Assembly: GCA_004380135.1 (NCBI GenBank)
Contig: QXCR01000009.1
Location: 62,001-126,000 of the forward strand
Reading direction: 5' to 3'
From: Stemphylium vesicarium
Taxonomy: Eukaryota; Ascomycota; Dothideomycetes; Pleosporales; Pleosporaceae
Length of the DNA: 64,000 nucleotides
Part shown: positions 19,734 through 31,213 of the stretch, one piece after another
Position numbering within the stretch: position 1 is the first letter of the stretch
How the letters are laid out: the number at the start of each line of letters is the position of its first letter
Translations under genes and position numbers: made by a program
Notes under the pieces: model-generated
The model's input: the letters and a program-made list of their open reading frames with translations, nothing else
The model's database searches: none
Told to the model about the DNA's origin: nothing

Positions 19734-20379
19734 GTGAGGTTGAAGCATCGGTAGAAAGGTGCAACTACCAGAGCGAGTATCAAGAACTCGTTTAGAACGG
19801 ACAACTTGCGTTGTGGTCTAATCGGAAGCTTAATAGCATCTGTGGGAAAGGCCCTGCGGTGAGTGCTTGGTGACATTGAGGTATCGGCAGCCTTCAACAT
19901 TGGAATCTACGCCTCTCCTCAACGTCACCCCGCACCAATCACGTTTTATGCAAGGCTATGGCAATATCGAGGTCTCAGGTTCCAATCCCGCAATGATGAA
20001 GACGCCGGGAGGGGCTTTTCGCAGGTTTGCTGGATGTACTACAGCATTTTTGCGCTTGTGGAGCCACCCCAGACATTGTTCGGAACGGAAGACCCTCTTG
20101 AGCAACTTTAGCCACCGATTCCGCAAGAGTATACTGGAACGCCGGCCATGAAAAGAGCTGATGGGTCTCTATCTAATATGGATGTACGAACACAACTGCA
20201 GGGACCGGCGTTAAACTACCCCCGCTCAAGCTATTGACCGTCATCACTTTTAAGAGAGCGAAGCTTGGGAACAGGAATCCCATAAATAGGGCCCGTCCCC
20301 TCCTCGAAAATTGAACAAGTCACTCACTCTCTACATCTCACTATCCATACATTCACTTCCTCCCTCGTAGTCGACAATC
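19734..20379. other. intergenic, promoter of the Apple-module protein
   Basis: About 650 bases. The only clear signal is a TATA-like CATAAATAG at 20281-20289, followed by a CT-rich leader just before the ATG at 20380. Short frames on the plus strand open with GTG and carry no motif. Confidence 0.45.
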
Positions 20380-22818
20380 ATGTCAGGCTGCTCACTTGTG
20401 GCCCAAGGCCTGCCGTCTCTAATTGGGACGGCAACCCCGACCTTCAGCTACGATCATGATAAGCATTACTTCGGTCTGGGCGACAACTTCGGTATTCAGA
20501 TGACATACATGTCCGGAACTTCCACTTGCTATCAAGGAACCAAGCCTACTTTCACTCCCATCATCTCCAACCCATCGGCTTTGCTGTACGCCCGCACTTG
20601 TTCATACCGTACCAGTGGAGCACCAGCCACCTATACTGGCATCTTCTGCGATACCGGCGATCTCTGGAACTTCCCCAACTACGGCGCGCTGACGATCGAC
20701 AACTACATGCAGTTCGACCCTCTCGGGCTCTTTTTTGGGAATAAGCCACGTCCGTTCACTGCTACCTTTGGCACTTCGCCTACACCGAGTACCGTCGCTA
20801 CCACTACTATCTTGGTGACCTCTACGGCTACCAGCACGATTGTAAGACCCGCTGTTCCTGCAGCAACGACAACGGTGACTTCTGCGTCCGCCACGACTAC
20901 ACGAACGAGCAGTGTTACTTCCGCATTTCCGGTTACTCAACAGGTTACCAATACCATCAGCTCTTGCCCAACCCCCATTCCTTCTTCTTCGTCTTCCATG
21001 GCTCCGGTACCGGTCCCGTCTTCCAGCTCGTCGCCATCTCCGGTTCCTCCGCCATCCTCATCATCTTCTGCAGCGCCGCCTCCGCCAACTTCATCTTCTT
21101 CTCCATCGCCCGCTCCCCCCAGCTCCAGTTCTTTGATTTCGACTCCAACTTCAAGCTCTACTACTTCCACCTCAGCTACCCCTTCGCCATCTGCGACTGG
21201 TCTTTCCTGCCCTACCAGCGATGGAAAACGATTCAGCACATCCAAGGGTGACTTCATCGTCGAATGCTTCGTCGATCGCTCTGACTCAGACATCGGCGTT
21301 GCAGGCAACAACCCCAGAAACTTCGAGCAATGTATCCAGGCCTGCGCGGCTAATTCGGAGTGCCAGGATGTCTCGTACATACCAGATGGTCCTTGCTATC
21401 TCAAGTCCGCACTCGGCACACCTAACTCCAACGGCGGTGTCTGGGGTGCCAGGATTGCCAATGTTCCGATGCCTTCTTCGGCACCAGTGGCTACTACTAC
21501 TACTACTTTCTCTACCACCACATCGGCACCTCCTACTTCTGCATCCTCTGCTTCCACTTCTTCCACCTCCACCTCTGCCGCCGGCCCATCTGCAACTGGT
21601 GTCTCATGCCCGGCCTCCAATGGGGCGACGATCTTCGCCGGAGGCAAGCAGTACCTGGTTGAGTGCGGAGCTGATTACATTGGTGGCGACCTCCCGGGTA
21701 GCCCAACTTATCCAGGCTCTTACGAAGGCTGCTTGGCTGATTGTGCATCCATGCCAAACTGTGGCGCTGTCAGCTATGTAATCAACGGACCCTGCTACCT
21801 CAAGAGCGGTACTGGTGGTGGCAAGAACACGAACAGCAACATCATTGGCGGAAAGCTCGTCGGCGCTGGGTTCAGCTCTTCCTCTTCTGTTGTTGCTCCC
21901 TCTTCAACTCCTGCTTCATCTTCATCCTCTTCCAGCTCTTCAGTTCGACCCAGCAGTCCAGCTGCATCGCCTTCAGCTACTTCAGCGCCTGGACCCGCGA
22001 CCGTCACAGTGACGACAACCATCTCCAACACTGGATACCAGTGCGCTTGCACGCCCACTAGTGTCTTTACCCCCAGCTCCTCTAGCTCTTCAGCAGCAGC
22101 TCCTTCTTCCACTCCCAAGACTGGCCCCATCACATGCCCTGGCGACAACGGCTCGACGTTCACTACTGATTGTGGTGCGATTTACGCTGTTGAGTGCGCC
22201 GCTGACCGTTTCGGCAACGACAGTAAGCATAATGCCCCTAGAATGCCCCAATGAATACAGCTAATACGATTAACAGTCGATAATGGCCTCGTCTTCGTTG
22301 ACACCTACGCACAATGTCTCCAAGCCTGCGACAAGACGCCCAACTGTGTCGCTGTTTCTTGGGTCATCGGAAACGGCCACAGCGCTTGCTACATGAAGGG
22401 CAGCGCCGGTGCCATCCGCGAGAACATGAACATCATCGGTGGCCGCCGGATCAGCGGATGTGTCAAGGTCAACCTTCACCGCAAGCGTGTTGCTTATGCT
22501 TCTGCTATCCCCGGCCACAAGTTGGCCAAGCGCGCCGGATTCTTTGGTCCAGATTTCACCTTTACCCAGGAACTCGTAACTGCGACCCAGACCGCCACTG
22601 TCCGCACCACTGTATCCAGGTAAGTGTTTTTCTGTGAAGCTGATGTATACGACCTTTCGCTGACTCTATTTAGTACTTCTACTCCCGTCTCTGGTACAGC
22701 TACCTCGACCGTCTTCACCCTCGCAACGGCTACCATCACTGCCACGACTAGTTCGGCATCTACTGTCTTCAACACTGTCAGCGTGACTACCTGCCCTACC
22801 CCCGCTTTTACTGGTTAA
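20380..22818 (+). CDS. mucin-like protein with three Apple/PAN-like modules
   Basis: Three exons: 20380-22222, 22277-22619 and 22674-22818, with introns of 54 bp each (22223-22276 and 22620-22673); 776 residues. The N-terminal 120 residues are a Cys-containing globular region. Long Ser/Thr/Pro-rich linkers, expected to be heavily O-glycosylated, separate three repeats. Each repeat starts with C-P and contains VEC, a C-x3-C pair (CIQAC, CLADC, CLQAC), a Cys-x4-Ser segment (CQDVSY, CGAVSY, CVAVSW) and a terminal CYLKS or CYMKG. This is the PAN/Apple-like pattern of fungal surface proteins. It ends with another Thr-rich stretch. No classical signal peptide follows the chosen ATG (MSGCSLVAQGLPSLIG), which is odd for such a protein. 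Either an upstream exon is missing or export is unconventional. A likely role is wall-associated carbohydrate or protein binding. Confidence 0.85.
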
Positions 22819-23539
22819 ACGCGTCGACTCCTTTTGGGCCTCGTCTGCATCCGGAATAGTCCAAGTGGTGCTATCCCTTACCGACCTTCAAGACAGACAG
22901 ACAATCGTCTCGGTCTCAACATGAACTTCTTCTCTTCTCGCATCGTCGCTCCTTAGCACACGCCTTGTTTTCCATCTACTTGTTTCGAAGGCGTGTGTCC
23001 TCTTAGTGGAGGGACAGTAGACTAGTTTAATCAAAAGTCATGCGTTTTCCTGACCATCTTCGCATTCCAGGATATCTTTGTGGTGACTTCAACTGGATGA
23101 TATCTTGATGTTAAATCTTGGACGCCTGAGTTTGGAACTTCCACCCTTCATGCAAGGAGGATCTGGACTTCAGAAGTCTGAACAGTCGAGAACTTGCAGC
23201 TCAAGCAGTTGCGCCACGCCACGTGGCGGAAGGCTGACGCGGGCCGTACCCCGTAAAGACTATCCTCGCATTCCCCGTCACCTCAGCCATGCCAAGCAAG
23301 AGCCACAACTGCTGCTTCGCGCGCTCAGACGCAACACCAGCATCACTCAATCTATCAAAGGCCCAGGGTGCCACGCCCCGCGCGCTGCTACACATATAAT
23401 TGCAGCGTTGACGATCGCGCAAGAGAAAGTCGTTGCCGAATGGGCCTTTTTCCGCGCACCATCATCCACCCACCATAGCGCTTTGCTTCTCAACATCAAT
23501 CTTCAACATTCTTCATCCCACCTTCCCAATCCCACAACA
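22819..23539. other. intergenic spacer with BTB-gene promoter
   Basis: About 720 bases. It contains the 3' flank of the Apple-module gene and the upstream region of the BTB gene, with a CATATAAT element at about 23391-23398. The BTB reading frame stays open upstream to 23105, but no feature shows that this part is translated. Confidence 0.45.
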
Positions 23540-24377
23540 ATGAACACCTTCAAGTACCTACCCATTACCTCAAAAACCGAGCCGACAACGCCAACCCAAG
23601 GCGAAGCCGAGCCGACGCCATGCGCAGACCCCATTCCACGCAAGCCGTCCAAAGCCAAAACCAAAAGGACGAAACTAGCTTTAAACGACGAGTCAGCAGA
23701 TTTCACCATCATATGCGAGGGAACGCGGTACAAGGCACACAAGCGCATCTTACAATCTTCATCACCGTATTTCGCGCGCATGTTCCGGTTCAACGGTAGT
23801 GTACGCTCCTTCCCCTCTCACCACCTACACAGAACTCTAACCGATGTCCCAGGAAGCCAAGAATAAGGAGGTAGAAGTAGTAGATGTAGATGAGATTTCT
23901 ATGAAACATATCTTAGACTACATGTACACAGCCGCGTATTTGCTTCCCGGCGGCACACCCATCCCACAAGGCAGCTACTGCAACCACAGCAACTTCGCGC
24001 TCCTCCATGGTCCCACGACCAGCGCCAAGATCTTCAAGCGAGCGTGTCCTTGTGCGGGCAAGGCGCTAGCTCCAGGGCATCTCTTGCAGCATGTGCGGAT
24101 TTACACGGTGGCCGACTACTTCGACATGCAGAAGCTCAAGGCGTATGCGAGGAGAGGGGTGCGGGGTGTGCTGCATGTGTATTGGCAGTGTAAGAGTTTG
24201 GAACTGGTTGACGCGCTGGAAGAGGCGTTTACGGCTACGCCGGATGATGATAAGGGGGTTAGGGATGTGCTTGTGGGTGCGCTGAAGGAGCATCCGGGGT
24301 TGGTAGTTGACGAGGGGGAGGTGAGGGCGTGGCTGGATGAGAATCCTGGTGTGGGTGAGAAGGTGAACTGGGATTGA
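23540..24377 (+). CDS. BTB/POZ domain protein
   Basis: Exon 1 is 23540-23800 and exon 2 is 23853-24377, with a 52-bp intron (GTACGC donor, CTAAC branch, CAG acceptor); 261 residues. The BTB core is clear: SADFTIICEGTRYKAHKRIL, SSPYFARMF, then after the splice VDVDEISMKHILDYMYTAAY. That is the usual 'D-x-x-hydrophobic...H+...S-x-Y-F...M-x-x-x-L-x-Y-h-Y' order. The N-terminal 50 residues are Pro/Thr/Lys-rich. The C-terminal helical part (VRIYTVADYFDMQKLKAYA) is the standard post-BTB segment. Fungal proteins of this shape are numerous and mostly uncharacterised; some serve as substrate adaptors for CUL3 ligases. The donor was chosen because the two earlier GT options give premature stops. Confidence 0.85.
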
Positions 24378-24562
24378 GGTCTGTAAGCATCATTGAGTCT
24401 CAAGGGCTCTGCTTGATTTCCGTGTGGCAGGAAGAGACAAATACTGGGCGAAGAATGGCGTTGTAGTGCTGTTGCTATGAGTAGAGCTCAACGTCCTTCA
24501 AGAGACCCCGAGAGGCTGGACCCTAATAGACCCATCTAGTAGGGTTCCAGCATCATCGTAAT

Positions 24563-25488
24563 CTAGTGCCGAACTCTACGACGACTAATGTCTGGCGAGA
24601 TACCTATCGAGAATTTCAGTCAGCAGCGCGTCTCGCCATTCAGTACAACTGGCCTATCTCACCTGTGCCGTTCATGCCACATCCATCAACGAAGCAAGCA
24701 CTCGCAGTGTGGATGTAGCGTATCTTGCCCTCTTCTACTCTGAACATGTGGCTATCCGGCGCACCTTCGGTGTTGCGCGTGCGATCCAGCCCAGTAAACC
24801 CCATGAAGATATTCACAACACCGATCGCCTCGTCGACGACATATTTGCGGTTGGTCATGGGTATGTGCTCAGGGAGCCCGCCGATGTTGCACGTGTTTGC
24901 CGAGAGATTGCCACGCCCGGTGTATGCGCCACCTTCCAGACGGGCGCAAGGTGTACCAAAGGGAACATCGACTGTGACATCGTTGCAGCGGTCGGCGTAT
25001 GCTTTACCGGCTGCTTTGACGACCTCGCGGGAATCGCGCTTCTCTTCGGGGATGATGTTCCACATCTCCAGATCATTCCAGTATCTGTAGCCCGTGGCGT
25101 TGAACGCCCAATCGCCTTTGTCCGTGACTATGCTGTCGATCAGATTGACGTTGCCTTCTTCGTTGAGTGCTATTTGGGTGTGTATGACATAGGGATGCGC
25201 CGGATTAGTGACGATGATTTCCGTCATTGTTTTGCACTGCGCAGTGTCAAGGATAGAGCGGTGTGCGTCAATGCTGAGACCAAGTGCCGGAACGCCATTG
25301 AGGATTGATGCTGTTCGGTTATTCTCGAGATACGTCATTGAATAAGCAAGGTTCTCGAAGCGGTCATGCTGTCCGGTTGCCATAAGATCGATGTAGCTAT
25401 CTGCAGTCATCTGAAGATAGTCGCGCGTGCATTCGAATGCCGCTACGGCCGCGACTAAAGCCATGAGAGAGAGTATCATTGAAGCCAT
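24563..25488 (-). CDS. secreted DUF8021-type protein
   Basis: The start at 25488 (MASMILSLMALVAAVAAF, a good signal peptide) is preferred to the in-frame ATG at 25572. A TTTTAAA element lies at about 25548-25556, so the upstream ATG would fall outside the transcript. The mature protein begins ECTRDYLQMTADSYIDLM and contains YLENN, CKTMTEIIVTNP, DVPFGTPCARLEGG and CFVDGCGMNG. These match fungal secreted proteins with a DUF8021 domain (assignment from memory). Two C-termini are possible. Unspliced, the frame ends at 24640 (282 aa). With a 59-bp intron at 24604-24662 (GTGAGA donor, CTGAC branch, TAG acceptor) it ends at 24563 (288 aa). N-glycosylation sites (NRT, NAT, NLS, NGT) support secretion. 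Function unknown. Confidence 0.82.
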
Positions 25489-25799
25489 GGTGGAGACGGT
25501 ATACCCAGTCGAAGTGCGCAAAATTGTCGTTAGGAGTGTGCCTCCGGCTTTTAAACGCCTCGACTCTAGCAAGTAGTGGATGGGGGTCGTCTAGAGTCTT
25601 TCCCATGATATTCAACCGCATTTCTGGAATTATGGGGCCAATCGCCGTAGTTCTGTTTCTTTCATCCATATGGTAGAGACTGTGTTTAATGATCCGATAT
25701 TGATAGATGGTGTGGGGCATGTCGGTATCGCCAGATCACCGTCGGCGTCCCACGTTACCCCACACAGGGGCTAGAAAATCAAATGGTCCATGATGAGCT
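25489..25799. other. intergenic spacer
   Basis: About 310 bases between two minus-strand genes. It holds the TATA-like element of the DUF8021-type gene near 25548-25556 and the 3' flank of the small membrane protein gene. Nothing else supportable. Confidence 0.4.
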
Positions 25800-26218
25800 T
25801 CACAACTCTTGCTTTCGGACGTCTGGTAAATGGTAGCAGTTCCTCAGTCGGCAGGCGACCCAGGATGCCTCGCAGACGTTTATGCAATGATCCTCATCCC
25901 AGTCGTCCAGATAATTCCACATAGTATTCATCGAAGCAGCCTACGTTGGATGAGCATCTCGATTTCAGACTGAGATTATTCCCATGTGTTGTGATGACTT
26001 ACTATTTCTTGCGGTGACGGCTTGCGTGGCGCGACCTCCTCACCGGGTAGAGGGGAGAAGCGAGTACGCCGGTCCTCTAAGAGCAAGGCGAACGCGTAAT
26101 AGACGCTGTAGATGAGCAACGTTGAGAGAGTGAGCACGAGCGAGCAATGCGCGACACGAAATAGCAGCCTCATCACCGATTTGATAATTGTACGACGAGA
26201 CCGGTGGTGTTTACGCAT
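25800..26218 (-). CDS. small single-pass membrane protein with Cys-rich tail
   Basis: Exon 1 is 26218-26003 and exon 2 is 25940-25800, with a 62-bp intron (25941-26002; GTAAGT donor, TAG acceptor) at phase 0; 118 residues. The basic N-terminus MRKHHRSRRTIIKSVMRLLF is followed by a hydrophobic segment CSLVLTLSTLLIYSVYYAFALLL minus its ends (about 25-47). That is a signal-anchor with the tail outside. The second exon adds a segment with four Cys (CINVC, then CRLRNC) and several acidic and Trp residues. Splicing continues the frame without a stop, which is why I accept the gene despite its size. I do not recognise the family. It could be a small secretory-pathway or surface protein. Confidence 0.6.
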
Positions 26219-28253
26219 TGCGTGTCTCCTTCTTGTGAGGAGGATGGGTGGGGCGCGCTAATGGGCTAGCGTGTCTATCAACATTCCTGAGACCCTTACT
26301 TTTTCTATCACTGCTTTCTCGTACGCTTCGGAGCATATACAAAGATCGTTTTCCGAGCTTTAAGTTCGCTATTTAATCCGATACTTGGTGCATGACACAC
26401 TCTTCCTTTCCCAATGCTCATTGCGACCATGGCCACGCGTCCATCACAATGATGTGACAGAGACGCGACTACTAGCGCATACAAGCTCTTCTGAACTCTG
26501 GCACAACTCGCGCAATGCCTCCATAGCTGGACTCAGATGCATTCAATTGTGACCCATATAGTCACGAAAACATGAACTCCTCTCTTCTGCCCGGGCTGAA
26601 GTGTCACGTTACCTAGCTGATACTTGACTACGCAAGCCCCCGAGAGCTGCGGGACGACCCAAACACTCGCCAATGCTTCGCCTTCTTCTAAAGACGTTGA
26701 AGAATCGACTACACGCCACCATCCTCTGTATGTAGGTCAGCGAATTTTACTTCACTTTCAACACTGCCTACGACGAGGCCACCCCGGATGTTCCTGGCCG
26801 TCAGACTCTTCATCCCAGCCATGGACTCCTCTTGCTTGCAGCAGAAGATGATCTCTTGTATGCCAAGAGCTCGGCGACCATGGTAAGCTGTTCTCCCCCT
26901 TAGATTTACAGCGACTAGGAGACATTGAACACAAGAATCTATAAGATGATGCCGACGATGTTACGAGATAGCGGCTGTAACGAGAATCTTAGTCGCTCGC
27001 AACAGAAGGAACCTAGCAAACCCTTGCTTACACGATCGACATGCTCGAGCTTGCCCACTATCTTGTTCCAAGCCCGTATCCAAGGCAGCCCACTCCTCAT
27101 CTAGGATTCCAAGTCACGTTATTAGCTCGGATAGTTGTTCCGACATGCAGATGCCGCACCTGCATGATTCCCGTATCGAGTTTATTGTGCTTTCCAAGTG
27201 CTCAAGTGCACAACAGGATATTTGACCCCGCGCTTGATACATGGTCTTCATTGGCCACGTGTAGGAATGGTTCTTGGGAGAGAAGGTGCGCCAAATGCAC
27301 TGACGTCTACTAGGATACCTGTTGGCCGTGTATCTTGAGCCCTTCGGGCTTGAGAACCATGTCCGTTGACGCACTAGACGTCGGAATGACCCCACTTGAG
27401 GCCGGGGTCCAGGCTGTGTCTGACAGATTGCTGGCATGGCGATGCTAGCTCTACAAGATGTACCAGAGGCATGTGGTCGTCTTACTTGCGGCTGTCGGAG
27501 AAGATTTTACGAATATCCATGGTGGGTCAACTGAGCAGTGAGGCGCACAGGCTGTTTTCGTTCTGCTATACAGTGAAGTTAATGGGTCTTCCGCGGTTTT
27601 ACATGGCGATGCGGATTCTGCTGCTCATGTGTGACACTGGTGCATATTAGTAGTAAGATCTGGTACCGAACACTAGGGAACTTGCGGAGCCGTTCTGTCA
27701 GTATCGGATAGCGGTCTAACGCTGGTGATGCAGAACGTTCAAGATTGCCCGTTGGATGAGCGTCAGCCGTATCACATATTATTCTACCAAGAGCAGCGTG
27801 TTTTCAAGTAATGTCGACATTCCCGACTGCATCGCACAACGCATCTCAGGCTGCAGACCGATGTTGAACGACTTTTTGCGAACTAGTGTGGATGAGGTAA
27901 GCGCACCCCACCAGCACTCCTGATTGGGAAGTAGAGGAGCTTTGTGCCGAGGCCAATCGCCATCAGCTTGGCATCGATTACCAGAAGCTTCGGATTCTGT
28001 CCCCTGTGCCCGGAAACAATCTGGGCCAGGCGCGTTAGTGATCGTAGAGGAACAAACAGACGAGGCACGAACGCCTGAGAGCCGTCACTGAGTAGCTCTC
28101 TCCAGTTCGCGCGATACTCAAATTACCGGTTCCCCCAATCCTCGTTGCCGCCTCCAAAAAGCCTATCGCTCCCCCGGTGGTCCGCCAGATCGTGCTTGTG
28201 CCCCTCGGATCGTTCGCCAGTTCTAAACCCCGGTCGCCACCAGCAACACCGCG
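26219..28253. other. 2-kb gene-poor interval
   Basis: No convincing gene in about 2 kb. The frames present are short, overlap one another and lack introns or motifs. A minus-strand stretch around 26525-26710 reads with protein-like composition (EEGEALASVWVVPQLSGACVV minus its end), and another around 27883-28068 reads LLVIDAKLMAIGLGTKLLYF. Neither has a start, partner exon or known motif, so they may be remnants. The last 150 bases before 28254 presumably carry the promoter of the F-box-like gene. Confidence 0.4.
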
Positions 28254-29756
28254 ATGGGTCTTCTCGATCTTCCCCCCGAAATTCTTGACCTCATCATCGA
28301 CCGCACTGCACCTGATGGCCTGGAAAGCTTTGTGCTCTCATGTCGGACTGTGTATGGCCGAGCCGCGGCTCAAATCCACCATCACAATTCCATGAAAAGG
28401 ATATGGAAGCGCACGACTAATAGGAGTCCGACTCGCCTTGGTGACACCCTGGCCGTTCTGTACGAGATCTCACGTGAGCCCATCATCGCCCAATATATCG
28501 AGAACCTGTTTCTGTGGGACCGCCGTTCCGAGAATCAGATAAGCCATGACTCTTCTGTCGTGACCTTCCGCAACGATGCAAAGGCCATGGAAGAGATAAA
28601 AGACCTATTGCGGGGGGCGGAGCATTACGCGAACGCCGACGGGGACGAATGGTGGAGCCGCATTCTAGAAGAAGATAGGGCTGACGACCAATCGACCATG
28701 GACAAATTATACGCAACCGTTGCCCTATTGAGCCTCCTGCCAAACCTCAAAGTGCTCCAACTGCCCGACAGGTGGCATGAGGTCCGAGAAGGCGAGAGCG
28801 CCGAGAGTCTCATTCCCAGTGTTCAAGCCCTCGTGTCCATGTCAAACGCTGCGGGGTACCGATCGAAGCCTTTGGCCCGACTCGAGACTCTGTTGCCATT
28901 CGTTGAGGAAGGTTACGACATCAGGATCGGTCTTCAATGTCTCGCGCCTTTCCTGGAACTGAACAGTATTCGGAATCTGTTTGCTGTCAGCTGCGTAGCT
29001 GTCGACGAGAATTGGGGTGGTCTTCCTTTCACCTGGCCGAATCCGACCGCCAAGTCGCCGTTGACGCGAGTGGAGTTTGCGAGTTGTTGCATGGATGCCT
29101 CTGGTCTCGCAGGATTCTTAACAAACATACAAGCCCTGCGGGTGTTCCGATACTCACACCAAACCAAATGGCATGGTATCGAGCACGACTGGAACGCCGG
29201 CGAGGTGCTCGAAACTCTCGCGAACTACTGCAGTGATACCCTTGTCGACATTGCTCTCACCATTGATGACTTGTTCGGTGAAATCATCAACGGGCTATCC
29301 TCGTTCCTGCGATTTACGAAATTGGAGAAGTTAGAAGTCGATGTCGAATGCTTCTGTGGGCCACCGTTGGAGAGTGGGCAGCGTCAGGGTATGGACCCAC
29401 GAATTCCGGAAGGTGCAGCCGCGTGGGGCCATGTCGATATCCCCTGCATGGGCGACATGCTCCCGGAGAGTATGCGAGAACTGCACGTGAACACGAACTA
29501 CCCCGAGCCGTCTGAAGCCTCTCTCAAAGCTCTCTTCAAGAATATCGTGGAACGGCGCAAGGACAAGCTCTTGATGCTACACACGGCCATCATCCGACAG
29601 TACAGGTCATCGAGTGCGAAGAATGTCGCTGCGAACCACGAAGTTGTGATGGAGGTATTTGACGAAGAAGTTGCGAACCCAAGGCCCAGGTCCATGATGC
29701 CGCTCTGGAAGAGGGAATTCGACAGTCGCGTAGGCGGTATTGTGTACACTTCTTAG
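28254..29756 (+). CDS. F-box-like protein, 500 aa
   Basis: One intronless frame starting MGLLDLPPEILDLIIDRTAP, which is the F-box opening (LPPEIL-x-x-I). This is followed by a helical region and Leu-rich segments spaced like degenerate leucine-rich repeats (LLSLLPNLKVLQLPDRW, LTRVEFASCCMDASGLAGFL, LADTL-like LANYCSDTLVDIAL, LEKLEVDVECF). Fungal proteins of this shape typically pair an N-terminal F-box with a variable LRR-like body and act as candidate SCF ubiquitin-ligase adaptors. The target is unknown. The frame is full length and undisturbed. Confidence 0.85.
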   Translation: MGLLDLPPEILDLIIDRTAPDGLESFVLSCRTVYGRAAAQIHHHNSMKRIWKRTTNRSPTRLGDTLAVLYEISREPIIAQYIENLFLWDRRSENQISHDSSVVTFRNDAKAMEEIKDLLRGAEHYANADGDEWWSRILEEDRADDQSTMDKLYATVALLSLLPNLKVLQLPDRWHEVREGESAESLIPSVQALVSMSNAAGYRSKPLARLETLLPFVEEGYDIRIGLQCLAPFLELNSIRNLFAVSCVAVDENWGGLPFTWPNPTAKSPLTRVEFASCCMDASGLAGFLTNIQALRVFRYSHQTKWHGIEHDWNAGEVLETLANYCSDTLVDIALTIDDLFGEIINGLSSFLRFTKLEKLEVDVECFCGPPLESGQRQGMDPRIPEGAAAWGHVDIPCMGDMLPESMRELHVNTNYPEPSEASLKALFKNIVERRKDKLLMLHTAIIRQYRSSSAKNVAANHEVVMEVFDEEVANPRPRSMMPLWKREFDSRVGGIVYTS

Positions 29757-30202
29757 AGGCCACATCAGGTTTCCTATCATGTTACTAGAGGATTTTCGAT
29801 CATACCTTCAGTAGTATAGATCTCAGTATACCATGCAGGGGTTTCAGGACATTCTATCAAGGTGAACAGGATCAGCAGCACCCTACATTTTGTGGATTTG
29901 CAGTGGGGGTGGTCGCAGATGAGCGCAGTGGCACCCTAAAAGAAACTAAATGTATTAAGACATGCGATAGGATGAGGACGAGATATATTGAAGAGGTGGG
30001 GCATCGGCGATTGAAGTCTGGCGATACCCTTGTACAGTAGCCCATCGACATCATGATGATGCCGGTCACAATTGCGTCATGCTTAAAATGGAACCTTACT
30101 CAAACCACTTCCATCGCCGCTTTCTAGATCTCAGCCAAGCACAGTTGTATCCACTAAGGCGTTTTTAGAGATTCCTAGTGCTGCTCAGAATTCGTGCGGT
30201 TA

Positions 30203-30234
30203 CTCGCGAATCTAAGCCCTCGCGAATCTAAGCC
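30203..30234. repeat. perfect 16-bp tandem duplication
   Basis: CTCGCGAATCTAAGCC occurs twice head to tail with no mismatch (30203-30218 and 30219-30234). It lies in non-coding DNA. The perfect identity suggests a recent replication-slippage event. Confidence 0.85.
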
Positions 30235-31053
30235 CCGGGCCGCACCCGCATCGTGCCCCATGCTACAGTGAACCCTGACCGTACCAATCCAGCTAGCACC
30301 TGGGGCTGACCTCGGGTGTACGTGACAATGCTGAATCAAAGAACTTGCGACTGTGTCGGCTAAAAAACTTCCACTAGATGTTTTTAAATGAATGGCACAG
30401 ACTCCCCCGGGCGGCAGAGAAAGACCAAAGGCGATACAAGCGTTCGCGTAGCTTACTGTGAACACTACCACCTATGATACAGGACCTTTTTTTTTTGCGA
30501 AAGAAGAAGCTAAGCCGCTTTGCTTCAGCGAAGATAAACCCCAATACTGTAACTGCTAATAGAGTGATTGCATCATAAAGTACTGAAGCTGTGTAGGCGG
30601 TATGTTCGTAGTCTGCCTCACGAGACTGCTGCAAACTCGCTAATGTGGAATGCAGGGGCAGGCATGGTGCTAGAGCAAACAAGGACTCCATTCTACTTTC
30701 GATTTCGCGCAAAGATACACGGTGAAGAGAAGCTTTTGGAAGCCACTAGACAACTACATAGTGGATACGGTGAACGCGGATTAGCTGCAGTGCAGCTTTC
30801 GTATGCGTCAGCCAGTGATACACCCCTAATATCCTCATAAAACCATTTTGAACATTACGAATGGCATTATACCTAGAGTTAGCAGCCTCGTATGCGCCAC
30901 GTTGTCTGCAAAAACGCGAGGCATTACACGTTGCACCCTCATGGTTGGACAGTCAAAAAACCCAACCATGGTTCCGATGCGAAATACTGCATTTTCCAAC
31001 TTTAAAACCACAGTATGCGTCCAGCTCAGAATCCCACAGCTCCTCTCCTAGAT

Positions 31054-31060
31054 TATATAA
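31054..31060 (+). promoter_or_regulatory. TATA box of the small secreted protein gene
   Basis: TATATAA followed by GGCGCTC, 154 bases before the ATG at 31214. A long C/A-rich leader lacking ATG immediately upstream of the start fits a strongly expressed fungal gene. Confidence 0.6.
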
Positions 31061-31213
31061 GGCGCTCAAATCTTCCCTACTACTCTCACTTTCTTATCAT
31101 CAGAAAGTCTCCAGATTCCAAGCCAAAAAGTCAAACTTCCAACAAAACCTAACTACAAAGCACCAAGACGAAGACGAAGTACAACTACAACTACAACCAC
31201 CAACAATATAAAG

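Larger units (their letters stand above)
29757..31213. other. 1.46-kb spacer upstream of the small cysteine-rich secreted protein
   Basis: Largely free of coding signal. It contains a perfect 16-bp tandem duplication at 30203-30234, a run of ten T around 30487-30496 and, near its right end, the TATA box of the next gene. Frames on the plus strand at 30848-31211 have no motif. Confidence 0.45.

Noticed and set aside
19970..19995. tRNA B-box-like sequence GGTTCCAATCC
   Set aside because: No matching A box or acceptor stem could be found at the required distance.
20937..21380. Acidic minus-strand frame within the mucin-like gene
   Set aside because: Complement of Ser/Pro-rich codons automatically yields Glu/Gly-rich shadow frames.
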